Assembly: GCA_963989245.1 (NCBI GenBank)
Contig: OZ022339.1
Coordinates: 95,353,332-95,417,331 of the forward strand
Origin: Nansenia antarctica
Taxonomy: Eukaryota > Chordata > Actinopteri > Argentiniformes > Microstomatidae
DNA: 64,000 nt
Reading direction: 5' to 3'
A model generated the notes under the pieces. It was given only the letters and a program-made list of their open reading frames with translations. It was not told the DNA's origin and searched no databases. A program made the position numbers and the translations under genes. Shown here piece by piece: positions 1 through 9,111 of this stretch (positions are counted from its first letter, which is position 1; every line of letters starts with the position of its first letter).

Positions 1-192
1 TCACATACAACAGCAATGGCAGTGAGTTTTAAAAATATTATAAAGTTTGAAGAAACCAAGCTTCATGTACTGTAAGGCCATGTCAATAGCAAGCAGACTT
101 AGGAAATGGTCCTGGGGCCACCCGAGGATGCTGGGAGTTGGACATCCCCCCAGCTCATTATACACAATCTTCCATAGGCGCTGAGACGTCAC
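1..192 (-). CDS. Exon D: possible terminal exon
   Basis: Exon C ends in phase 0, and three tandem AGs precede this segment, at 197-198, 193-194 and 181-182. The last two open a frame of 63 or 59 codons (RLWKIVYNELGG, WPQDHFLSLL, stop at 1-3) that I do not recognise and that ends in a low-complexity Cys/His stretch. The first AG, favoured by a scanning model, gives only LGDVSAPMEDCV and a stop at 158-160. A G-run of six (seven in copies 2 and 11) shifts the longer frame. AATAAA signals follow about 250 and 380 nt downstream in the next unit's spacer, which fits a 3' UTR. This is the least certain exon. Confidence 0.35.
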   Translation of the reverse strand: MTSQRLWKIVYNELGGCPTPSILGWPQDHFLSLLAIDMALQYMKLGFFKLYNIFKTHCHCCCM

Positions 193-1310
193 CTAACTAG
201 AATATGCAGAAATATTCATCAGGGAGAAAAGGTTTTTTTTTCATTAAAAAGCTTTTTCATTACCTTCCTTCTCTTACGCATGGGTTTCTGTTGGCCATCT
301 ACGAACAGCCCTGTTTTGTACTTGAACATTGACATGTCAAGAGTTCCTCCCAGGTTTTTGGAAAGTTCAACTCGACTTCTCACACGCTCCCCCAACGGAC
401 TGCGAACGACAAAAGTTTGTAGGAAAACCTTTGGTATCCATTTGTGCTATTCAGATTGAGATTATGATCATCATATCAGTTGTCAAAAAATCTGCACTAA
501 CCATTGGTCTAAAAATATCAGATAAAGTCTGCCAGGTAGTTTTTACCTCATGTAATAAACATCTTTCTGGCCGACACTGGAACCTGAGCGACGAACGACC
601 ACTTTGCGCATCCACCCGTCTCCAAGTACTGGCCATTCCTCCCATCCCTCTTCAGGTTTCGTTCTTTTCCTACGTGACAAACTAAAAATTGACATGAGAT
701 GAATACTGAATCATTAGGAAAAGCATAGTGGAATAACAGAAATACAGATACAGATATGACAAGACATCAAAAGGCTATCTACAAAGAGGATTATAGGGAA
801 ATATATCCAGTAACCATTTGCTACAGAATGACCAGTATTATACACTATGGCTAGAAGGCACATAATTGATATTTGGTACTATGAACACGGCCAACAATAA
901 ACAATACCAACATACTGGTTATTGGCCCTCTTCTTGAAGTTCTTCTCACTGCCCGCCACGCTCCCGCTCCGTTCACTCTCCCCTGCAAGACTCTCCTCTT
1001 CCGCCTCCCTTCGGACAAAAATGCGTGGGTCATGCGTGCGTCATTTTCATCATCATCATCATCATCTTCATCATCATCATCTTCTACAGGTTCACACCAG
1101 TCTCCAGGAGGCTCCTCAGTAGCTCCTCCCACTTCCATCTTGGTCTCCCCGTGACGATGTTTCACAGGAGTGGCTTCATCCCGAGTATTCACAGGGCTGT
1201 CAGAGGGAGCCAGGGCCTCCGGTGGAGGTACCATCTCAGAGATGACTTGAGTCATGACTAACAGCCTTGGATAGTAGTGCCAGATAGCAGCATCCCCATC
1301 TATACAAGTC
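1..1310 (-). CDS. MBD-domain gene segment, copy 1 (exons A-D)
   Basis: Spliced minus-strand gene segment whose recognisable product is a methyl-CpG-binding domain, a fold that in animals reads symmetrically methylated CpG in chromatin. Joining exon A (donor GTATGT) to B and B to C keeps one frame: a basic/acidic linker ending KNFKKRANN, then RRKRTK, then the MBD, then a basic KPMRKRRK tail resembling a nuclear localisation signal. The domain is closest in character to MBD1 and MeCP2; no CXXC finger, glycosylase, bromodomain or SET domain is encoded in the unit. Exon A carries a reading-frame break (see its own entry), and 5' exons are not visible. Copy-specific points: Asp tract D4-E-D6, Val-to-Met before the PPP of exon A, and a G in the A/B intron, the last two shared only with copy 10. 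It could be a functional ampliconic gene, a transcribed satellite or a pseudogene array. Confidence 0.6.
246..257. repeat. 12-bp palindrome in the C/D intron
   Basis: aaaaagcttttt is a perfect palindrome centred on a HindIII site, just inside the exon C donor, within a 71-nt intron that also carries a run of nine A on the minus strand. Present in every copy. Confidence 0.8.
264..399 (-). CDS. Exon C: C-terminal half of MBD plus basic tail
   Basis: This exon is 136 nt. The acceptor TTCGCAG is at 400-401 and the donor AAG|GTAATG at 262-263. It supplies the last base of a split Ser codon, then exactly 45 codons, and leaves in phase 0. The peptide reads PLGERVRSRVEL, then SKNLGGTLDMSMFKYKTG, then a tail ending KPMRKRRK. 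SPxG followed by RSxVEL is the hallmark second half of the MBD; the Arg of VRSRVEL is the second Arg finger (R133 of MeCP2, R44 of MBD1). The MFKYKTG segment matches the final F-(D/K)-(F/Y) strand of the family. I saw no variant in this exon in any complete copy. Confidence 0.87.
547..681 (-). CDS. Exon B: N-terminal half of MBD
   Basis: This exon is 135 nt. The acceptor TTTTTAG is at 682-683 and the donor GTAAAA at 545-546. It enters and leaves in phase 2: one base, 44 codons, two bases. The peptide contains RRKRTKPEE, then GWEEWPVLGDGW, VVVRRSG, SSVGQ and KDVYYM. Against known MBDs, the GW turn, the first Arg finger (first R of RRSG; R111 of MeCP2, R22 of MBD1) and the Asp and Tyr of DVY (D121 and Y123 of MeCP2) are all present. 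Tyr rather than the Phe of mammalian MBD3 predicts retained methyl-CpG preference. An alternative acceptor 12 nt inside (TAG before GAAAAG) would keep frame and drop four residues. The exon is identical in all complete copies except Arg-to-Ile in copy 26 and Thr-to-Met in copy 30. Confidence 0.87.
916..1310 (-). CDS. Exon A: acidic linker exon with frame break
   Basis: The acceptor is strong (pyrimidine-rich, ending CCATAG, at 1311-1312) and the donor is CA|GTATGT at 914-915. The first 300 or so bases read in one frame: IDGDAAIWHYYPRLL, an ATG at 1253-1255, VPPPEALAPSDSP, then a GAT-encoded Asp run. The last 93 bases join exon B in phase only in a second frame, RREAEEESLAG through KKRANN. The first frame runs on with a basic, shadow-like sequence. 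Two models restore continuity: an old one-base frameshift near the end of the Asp tract, before a CpG-rich stretch readable as HDPRIFV; or a mini-intron 1009-1097 (GT..AG, 89 nt here) that removes the tract and is in phase. The exon could be internal, since the frame is open through the acceptor, or a first coding exon using the ATG. I do not recognise the linker. Confidence 0.6.
1048..1080 (-). repeat. Interrupted GAT trinucleotide tract
   Basis: On the minus strand this reads as GAT triplets broken by one GAA. Read as protein it is D4-E-D6 here. The short block has three triplets in other interrupted copies, while the long block varies from 5 to 8; copies 6, 19 and 23 have lost the GAA and carry 6, 7 and 7 uninterrupted GATs. 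All changes are whole triplets. Confidence 0.95.
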
Positions 1311-1362
1311 CTATGGACAGCAAGAAAAGTCAGAGTTTAATATCAAGACTCTGCCCTTACTT

Positions 1363-1395
1363 TTTCTGTTATTTTTCAAGGGGAAATAACAGAAA
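1363..1395. repeat. 12-bp perfect inverted repeat (hairpin)
   Basis: tttctgttattt at 1363-1374 is the exact reverse complement of 1384-1395, with a 9-nt loop (ttcaagggg). It lies 53-85 bp beyond the exon A acceptor boundary in every copy and I saw no variant in it. In RNA from either strand it would form a stable A/U-rich stem. Confidence 0.85.
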
Positions 1396-1442
1396 GGCAA
1401 GAACAAGGTTTTAATATGAAGTTAAAATACAGATTGTCAGCT

Positions 1443-1448
1443 TTTATT
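1443..1448 (-). terminator. Polyadenylation signal AATAAA (distal)
   Basis: Second minus-strand AATAAA about 377 nt beyond the long-form exon D stop of copy 2 and about 130 nt before the exon A acceptor of copy 1. If used, transcription would end before the next exon A. Confidence 0.4.
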
Positions 1449-1572
1449 GGAGGACATTTGTATTGTTTAAACCATTTATAAACAAGAACACTCTCATGCA
1501 TGATAGTCCCCCTATTTCATGTTTAGTATTTGGTTGCATATACACTCTGTGTTTAGAAGAATAGATTTACTA

Positions 1573-1578
1573 TTTATT
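1573..1578 (-). terminator. Polyadenylation signal AATAAA (proximal)
   Basis: Minus-strand AATAAA about 247 nt beyond the long-form exon D stop of copy 2, followed by a GT-rich stretch (gagtgtatatgc) about 30 nt later, as expected for a downstream element. Conserved in all copies. Confidence 0.5.
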
Positions 1579-1824
1579 TACAAATACATGTTTCTTCACA
1601 ATATACACAATTCTTGAGAAAACATATTGAATTACAAAAGGAATATAAGGTGGGTAATCTTTATCAATTTTCTAAACACCTGCAACATCACTATAGTAAT
1701 TTAGACAGGTAGCAGATATGTCGTCTTTGCTTACAGAATGCATCTTGACATTTATAATAAATACCACAAGTTCAATCTGCATAGGCTTCATGTCAGAGTT
1801 AAATAACAAAATATTGTCTCATGT

Positions 1825-3129
1825 TCACATACAACAGCAATGGCAGTGAGTTTTAAAAATATTATAAAGTTTGAAGAAACCAAGCTTCATGTACTGTAAG
1901 GCCATGTCAATAGCAAGCAGACTTAGGAAATGGTCCTGGGGCCACCCGAGGATGCTGGGAGTTGGACATCCCCCCCAGCTCATTATACACAATCTTCCAT
2001 AGGCGCTGAGACGTCACCTAACTAGAATATGCAGAAATATTCATCAGGGAGAAAAGGTTTTTTTTTCATTAAAAAGCTTTTTCATTACCTTCCTTCTCTT
2101 ACGCATGGGTTTCTGTTGGCCATCTACGAACAGCCCTGTTTTGTACTTGAACATTGACATGTCAAGAGTTCCTCCCAGGTTTTTGGAAAGTTCAACTCGA
2201 CTTCTCACACGCTCCCCCAACGGACTGCGAACGACAAAAGTTTGTAGGAAAACCTTTGGTATCCATTTGTGCTATTCAGATTGAGATTATGATCATCATA
2301 TCAGTTGTCAAAAAATCTGCACTAACCATTGGTCTAAAAATATCAGATAAAGTCTGCCAGGTAGTTTTTACCTCATGTAATAAACATCTTTCTGGCCGAC
2401 ACTGGAACCTGAGCGACGAACGACCACTTTGCGCATCCACCCGTCTCCAAGTACTGGCCATTCCTCCCATCCCTCTTCAGGTTTCGTTCTTTTCCTACGT
2501 GACAAACTAAAAATTGACATGAGATGAATACTGAATCATTAGGAAAAGCATAGTGGAATAACAGAAATACAGATACAGATATGACAAGACATCAAAAGGC
2601 TATCTACAAAGAGGATTATAGGGAAATATATCCAGTAACCATTTGCTACAGAATGACCAGTATTATACACTATGGCTAGAAGTCACATAATTGATATTTG
2701 GTACTATGAACACGGCCAACAATAAACAATACCAACATACTGGTTATTGGCCCTCTTCTTGAAGTTCTTCTCACTGCCCGCCACGCTCCCGCTCCGTTCA
2801 CTCTCCCCTGCAAGACTCTCCTCTTCCGCCTCCCTTCGGACAAAAATGCGTGGGTCATGCGTGCGTCATTTTCATCATCATCATCATCTTCATCATCATC
2901 TTCTACAGGTTCACACCAGTCTCCAGGAGGCTCCTCAGTAGCTCCTCCCACTTCCATCTTGGTCTCCCCGTGACGATGTTTCACAGGAGTGGCTTCATCC
3001 CGAGTATTCACAGGGCTGTCAGAGGGAGCCAGGGCCTCCGGTGGAGGTACCACCTCAGAGATGACTTGAGTCATGACTAACAGCCTTGGATAGTAGTGCC
3101 AGATAGCAGCATCCCCATCTATACAAGTC
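1825..3129 (-). CDS. MBD-domain gene segment, copy 2
   Basis: Unit 1825-3643 (1,819 bp). Exons A 2741-3129, B 2372-2506, C 2089-2224, D to 2017. Asp tract D3-E-D5. An extra G in the exon D G-run shifts the long C-terminal frame to MSNSQHPRVAPG and an earlier stop; only copy 11 shares this. Spacer has the ggctc marker. Confidence 0.5.
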
Positions 3130-3643
3130 CTATGGACAGCAAGAAAAGTCAGAGTTTAATATCAAGACTCTGCCCTTACTTTTTCTGTTATTTTTCAAGG
3201 GGAAATAACAGAAAGGCAAGAACAAGGTTTTAATATGAAGTTAAAATACAGATTGTCAGCTTTTATTGGAGGACATTTGTATTGTTTAAACCATTTATAA
3301 ACAAGAACACTCTCATGCATGATAGTCCCCCTATTTCATGTTTAGTATTTGGTTGCATATACACTCTGTGTTTAGAAGAATAGATTTACTATTTATTTAC
3401 AAATACATGTTTCTTCACAATATACACAATTCTTGAGAAAACATATTGAATTACAAAAGGAATATAAGGTGGGTAATCTTTATCAATTTTCTAAACACCT
3501 GCAACATCACTATAGTAATTTAGACAGGTAGCAGATATGTCGTCTTTGCTTACAGAATGGCTCTTGACATTTATAATAAATACCACAAGTTCAATCTGCA
3601 TAGGCTTCATGTCAGAGTTAAATAACAAAATATTGTCTCATGT

Positions 3644-4953
3644 TCACATACAACAGCAATGGCAGTGAGTTTTAAAAATATTATAAAGTTTGAAGAAACC
3701 AAGCTTCATGTACTGTAAGGCCATGTCAATAGCAAGCAGACTTAGGAAATGGTCCTGGGGCCACCCGAGGATGCTGGGAGTTGGACATCCCCCCAGCTCA
3801 TTATACACAATCTTCCATAGGCGCTGAGACGTCACCTAACTAGAATATGCTGAAATATTCATCAGGGAGAAAAGGTTTTTTTTTCATTAAAAAGCTTTTT
3901 CATTACCTTCCTTCTCTTACGCATGGGTTTCTGTTGGCCATCTACGAACAGCCCTGTTTTGTACTTGAACATTGACATGTCAAGAGTTCCTCCCAGGTTT
4001 TTGGAAAGTTCAACTCGACTTCTCACACGCTCCCCCAACGGACTGCGAACGACAAAAGTTTGTAGGAAAACCTTTGGTATCCATTTGTGCTATTCAGATT
4101 GAGATTATGATCATCATATCAGTTGTCAAAAAATCTGCACTAACCATTGGTCTAAAAATATCAGATAAAGTCTGCCAGGTAGTTTTTACCTCATGTAATA
4201 AACATCTTTCTGGCCGACACTGGAACCTGAGCGACGAACGACCACTTTGCGCATCCACCCGTCTCCAAGTACTGGCCATTCCTCCCATCCCTCTTCAGGT
4301 TTCGTTCTTTTCCTACGTGACAAACTAAAAATTGACATGAGATGAATACTGAATCATTAGGAAAAGCATAGTGGAATAACAGAAATACAGATACAGATAT
4401 GACAAGACATCAAAAGGCTATCTACAAAGAGGATTATAGGGAAATATATCCAGTAACCATTTGCTACAGAATGACCAGTATTATACACTATGGCTAGAAG
4501 TCACATAATTGATATTTGGTACTATGAACACGGCCAACAATAAACAATACCAACATACTGGTTATTGGCCCTCTTCTTGAAGTTCTTCTCACTGCCCGCC
4601 ACGCTCCCGCTCCGTTCACTCTCCCCTGCAAGACTCTCCTCTTCCGCCTCCCTTCGGACAAAAATGCGTGGGTCATGCGTGCGTCATTTTCATAATCATC
4701 ATCATCATCATCTTCATCATCATCTTCTACAGGTTCACACCAGTCTCCAGGAGGCTCCTCAGTAGCTCCTCCCACTTCCATCTTGGTCTCCCCGTGACGA
4801 TGTTTCACAGGAGTGGCTTCATCCCGAGTATTCACAGGGCTGTCAGAGGGAGCCAGGGCCTCCGGTGGAGGTACCACCTCAGAGATGACTTGAGTCATGA
4901 CTAACAGCCTTGGATAGTAGTGCCAGATAGCAGAATCCCCATCTATACAAGTC
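3644..4953 (-). CDS. MBD-domain gene segment, copy 3
   Basis: Unit 3644-5465 (1,822 bp). Exons A 4559-4953, B 4190-4324, C 3907-4042, D to 3835. Ser haplotype (Ala to Ser in IDGDAA, CT deletion in spacer). Asp tract D3-E-D6 followed by Tyr. Matches copy 12 at all markers. Confidence 0.5.
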
Positions 4954-5465
4954 CTATGGACAGCAAGAAAAGTCAGAGTTTAATATCAAGACTCTGCCCT
5001 TACTTTTTCTGTTATTTTTCAAGGGGAAATAACAGAAAGGCAAGAACAAGGTTTTAATATGAAGTTAAAATACAGATTGTCAGCTTTTATTGGAGGACAT
5101 TTGTATTGTTTAAACCATTTATAAACAAGAACACTCATGCATGATAGTCCCCCTATTTCATGTTTAGTATTTGGTTGCATATACACTCTGTGTTTAGAAG
5201 AATAGATTTACTATTTATTTACAAATACATGTTTCTTCACAATATACACAATTTTTGAGAAAACATATTGAATTACAAAAGGAATATAAGGTGGGTAATC
5301 TTTATCAATTTTCTAAACACCTGCAACATCACTATAGTAATTTAGACAGGTAGCAGATATGTCGTCTTTGCTTACAGAATGCATCTTGACATTTATAATA
5401 AATACCACAAGTTCAATCTGCATAGGCTTCATGTCAGAGTTAAATAACAAAATATTGTCTCATGT

Positions 5466-6775
5466 TCACATACAACAGCAATGGCAGTGAGTTTTAAAAA
5501 TATTATAAAGTTTGAAGAAACCAAGCTTCATGTACTGTAAGGCCATGTCAATAGCAAGCAGACTTAGGAAATGGTCCTGGGGCCACCCGAGGATGCTGGG
5601 AGTTGGACATCCCCCCAGCTCATTATACACAATCTTCCATAGGCGCTGAGACGTCACCTAACTAGAATATGCTGAAATATTCATCAGGGAGAAAAGGTTT
5701 TTTTTTCATTAAAAAGCTTTTTCATTACCTTCCTTCTCTTACGCATGGGTTTCTGTTGGCCATCTACGAACAGCCCTGTTTTGTACTTGAACATTGACAT
5801 GTCAAGAGTTCCTCCCAGGTTTTTGGAAAGTTCAACTCGACTTCTCACACGCTCCCCCAACGGACTGCGAACGACAAAAGTTTGTAGGAAAACCTTTGGT
5901 ATCCATTTGTGCTATTCAGATTGAGATTATGATCATCATATCAGTTGTCAAAAAATCTGCACTAACCATTGGTCTAAAAATATCAGATAAAGTCTGCCAG
6001 GTAGTTTTTACCTCATGTAATAAACATCTTTCTGGCCGACACTGGAACCTGAGCGACGAACGACCACTTTGCGCATCCACCCGTCTCCAAGTACTGGCCA
6101 TTCCTCCCATCCCTCTTCAGGTTTCGTTCTTTTCCTACGTGACAAACTAAAAATTGACATGAGATGAATACTGAATCATTAGGAAAAGCATAGTGGAATA
6201 ACAGAAATACAGATACAGATATGACAAGACATCAAAAGGCTATCTACAAAGAGGATTATAGGGAAATATATCCAGTAACCATTTGCTACAGAATGACCAG
6301 TATTATACACTATGGCTAGAAGTCACATAATTGATATTTGGTACTATGAACACGGCCAACAATAAACAATACCAACATACTGGTTATTGGCCCTCTTCTT
6401 GAAGTTCTTCTCACTGCCCGCCACGCTCCCGCTCCGTTCACTCTCCCCTGCAAGACTCTCCTCTTCCGCCTCCCTTCGGACAAAAATGCGTGGGTCATGC
6501 GTGCGTCATTTTCATAATCATCATCATCATCATCTTCATCATCATCTTCTACAGGTTCACACCAGTCTCCAGGAGGCTCCTCAGTAGCTCCTCCCACTTC
6601 CATCTTGGTCTCCCCGTGACGATGTTTCACAGGAGTGGCTTCATCCCGAGTATTCACAGGGCTGTCAGAGGGAGCCAGGGCCTCCGGTGGAGGTACCACC
6701 TCAGAGATGACTTGAGTCATGACTAACAGCCTTGGATAGTAGTGCCAGATAGCAGCATCCCCATCTATACAAGTC
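5466..6775 (-). CDS. MBD-domain gene segment, copy 4
   Basis: Unit 5466-7289 (1,824 bp). Exons A 6381-6775, B 6012-6146, C 5729-5864, D to 5657. Carries the Tyr variant of the Asp tract but the Ala, non-deleted haplotype and ggctc spacer marker, a combination seen only here; elsewhere Tyr goes with the Ser haplotype. Confidence 0.5.
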
Positions 6776-7289
6776 CTATGGACAGCAAGAAAAGTCAGAG
6801 TTTAATATCAAGACTCTGCCCTTACTTTTTCTGTTATTTTTCAAGGGGAAATAACAGAAAGGCAAGAACAAGGTTTTAATATGAAGTTAAAATACAGATT
6901 GTCAGCTTTTATTGGAGGACATTTGTATTGTTTAAACCATTTATAAACAAGAACACTCTCATGCATGATAGTCCCCCTATTTCATGTTTAGTATTTGGTT
7001 GCATATACACTCTGTGTTTAGAAGAATAGATTTACTATTTATTTACAAATACATGTTTCTTCACAATATACACAATTCTTGAGAAAACATATTGAATTAC
7101 AAAAGGAATATAAGGTGGGTAATCTTTATCAATTTTCTAAACACCTGCAACATCACTATAGTAATTTAGACAGGTAGCAGATATGTCGTCTTTGCTTACA
7201 GAATGGCTCTTGACATTTATAATAAATACCACAAGTTCAATCTGCATAGGCTTCATGTCAGAGTTAAATAACAAAATATTGTCTCATGT

Positions 7290-8599
7290 TCACATACAAC
7301 AGCAATGGCAGTGAGTTTTAAAAATATTATAAAGTTTGAAGAAACCAAGCTTCATGTACTGTAAGGCCATGTCAATAGCAAGCAGACTTAGGAAATGGTC
7401 CTGGGGCCACCCGAGGATGCTGGGAGTTGGACATCCCCCCAGCTCATTATACACAATCTTCCATAGGCGCTGAGACGTCACCTAACTAGAATATGCTGAA
7501 ATATTCATCAGGGAGAAAAGGTTTTTTTTTCATTAAAAAGCTTTTTCATTACCTTCCTTCTCTTACGCATGGGTTTCTGTTGGCCATCTACGAACAGCCC
7601 TGTTTTGTACTTGAACATTGACATGTCAAGAGTTCCTCCCAGGTTTTTGGAAAGTTCAACTCGACTTCTCACACGCTCCCCCAACGGACTGCGAACGACA
7701 AAAGTTTGTAGGAAAACCTTTGGTATCCATTTGTGCTATTCAGATTGAGATTATGATCATCATATCAGTTGTCAAAAAATCTGCACTAACCATTGGTCTA
7801 AAAATATCAGATAAAGTCTGCCAGGTAGTTTTTACCTCATGTAATAAACATCTTTCTGGCCGACACTGGAACCTGAGCGACGAACGACCACTTTGCGCAT
7901 CCACCCGTCTCCAAGTACTGGCCATTCCTCCCATCCCTCTTCAGGTTTCGTTCTTTTCCTACGTGACAAACTAAAAATTGACATGAGATGAATACTGAAT
8001 CATTAGGAAAAGCATAGTGGAATAACAGAAATACAGATACAGATATGACAAGACATCAAAAGGCTATCTACAAAGAGGATTATAGGGAAATATATCCAGT
8101 AACCATTTGCTACAGAATGACCAGTATTATACACTATGGCTAGAAGTCACATAATTGATATTTGGTACTATGAACACGGCCAACAATAAACAATACCAAC
8201 ATACTGGTTATTGGCCCTCTTCTTGAAGTTCTTCTCACTGCCCGCCACGCTCCCGCTCCGTTCACTCTCCCCTGCAAGACTCTCCTCTTCCGCCTCCCTT
8301 CGGACAAAAATGCGTGGGTCATGCGTGCGTCATTTTCATCATCATCATCATCATCATCTTCATCATCATCTTCTACAGGTTCACACCAGTCTCCAGGAGG
8401 CTCCTCAGTAGCTCCTCCCACTTCCATCTTGGTCTCCCCGTGACGATGTTTCACAGGAGTGGCTTCATCCCGAGTATTCACAGGGCTGTCAGAGGGAGCC
8501 AGGGCCTCCGGTGGAGGTACCACCTCAGAGATGACTTGAGTCATGACTAACAGCCTTGGATAGTAGTGCCAGATAGCAGAATCCCCATCTATACAAGTC
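7290..8599 (-). CDS. MBD-domain gene segment, copy 5
   Basis: Unit 7290-9111 (1,822 bp). Exons A 8205-8599, B 7836-7970, C 7553-7688, D to 7481. Ser haplotype without Tyr; Asp tract D3-E-D7. Followed by a copy of the uninterrupted-GAT lineage, as are copies 18 and 22. Confidence 0.5.
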
Positions 8600-9111
8600 C
8601 TATGGACAGCAAGAAAAGTCAGAGTTTAATATCAAGACTCTGCCCTTACTTTTTCTGTTATTTTTCAAGGGGAAATAACAGAAAGGCAAGAACAAGGTTT
8701 TAATATGAAGTTAAAATACAGATTGTCAGCTTTTATTGGAGGACATTTGTATTGTTTAAACCATTTATAAACAAGAACACTCATGCATGATAGTCCCCCT
8801 ATTTCATGTTTAGTATTTGGTTGCATATACACTCTGTGTTTAGAAGAATAGATTTACTATTTATTTACAAATACATGTTTCTTCACAATATACACAATTT
8901 TTGAGAAAACATATTGAATTACAAAAGGAATATAAGGTGGGTAATCTTTATCAATTTTCTAAACACCTGCAACATCACTATAGTAATTTAGACAGGTAGC
9001 AGATATGTCGTCTTTGCTTACAGAATGCATCTTGACATTTATAATAAATACCACAAGTTCAATCTGCATAGGCTTCATGTCAGAGTTAAATAACAAAATA
9101 TTGTCTCATGT

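Larger units (their letters stand above)
1..1824 (-). repeat. Reference repeat unit (copy 1)
   Basis: Layout on the plus-strand axis: exon D 1-192 (or to 196), C/D intron 193-263 (71 nt), exon C 264-399, B/C intron 400-546 (147 nt), exon B 547-681, A/B intron 682-915 (234 nt), exon A 916-1310, spacer 1311-1824. The same offsets hold in every copy, shifted by one base after the exon D C-run in copies 2 and 11. CpG counts in this unit are 13 in exon A, 8 in B, 5 in C and 3 in D, against 4 in all 966 non-exonic bases. Confidence 0.95.
1311..1824. other. AT-rich spacer between gene segments
   Basis: No exon is supported here: every frame is closed at short intervals and there is a single CpG in 514 bp. 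It probably holds the 3' UTR of the next copy's exon D (minus strand), poly-A signals, a hairpin and the polypyrimidine tract for this copy's exon A. A TTTATAAA palindrome at 1475-1482 lies about 165 bp upstream of exon A on the minus strand and could act as a TATA element, but nothing else supports a promoter. The equivalent interval recurs in all 35 complete copies. Confidence 0.7.

Noticed and set aside
329..685. 118-codon plus-strand ORF present in every unit
   Set aside because: It lies antisense across exons B and C and the intron between them. Its openness is explained by the minus-strand coding exons, and the translated protein has no recognisable features.
851..1255. 134-codon minus-strand ORF as a stand-alone acidic protein
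   Set aside because: Its C-terminal third (RRKRRVLQG onward) is an out-of-frame shadow of the MBD-linked frame and then runs through the GTATGT donor into intron. Only its first part is likely to be coding.
922..1261. Plus-strand ORFs with poly-His or poly-Ile runs
   Set aside because: They are alternative-frame readings of the CAT/ATC tract opposite exon A; the homopolymer runs are microsatellite, not protein signal.
1475..1482. TTTATAAA as a promoter TATA box
   Set aside because: It is one AT-rich palindrome in an AT-rich spacer with no initiator or other support; mentioned only as a possibility within the spacer entry.
1..1824. Transposon or processed retrocopy
   Set aside because: Introns are retained; there are no terminal inverted repeats, target-site duplications, poly-A tails or transposase/reverse transcriptase motifs in the unit, and copies are strictly head-to-tail.
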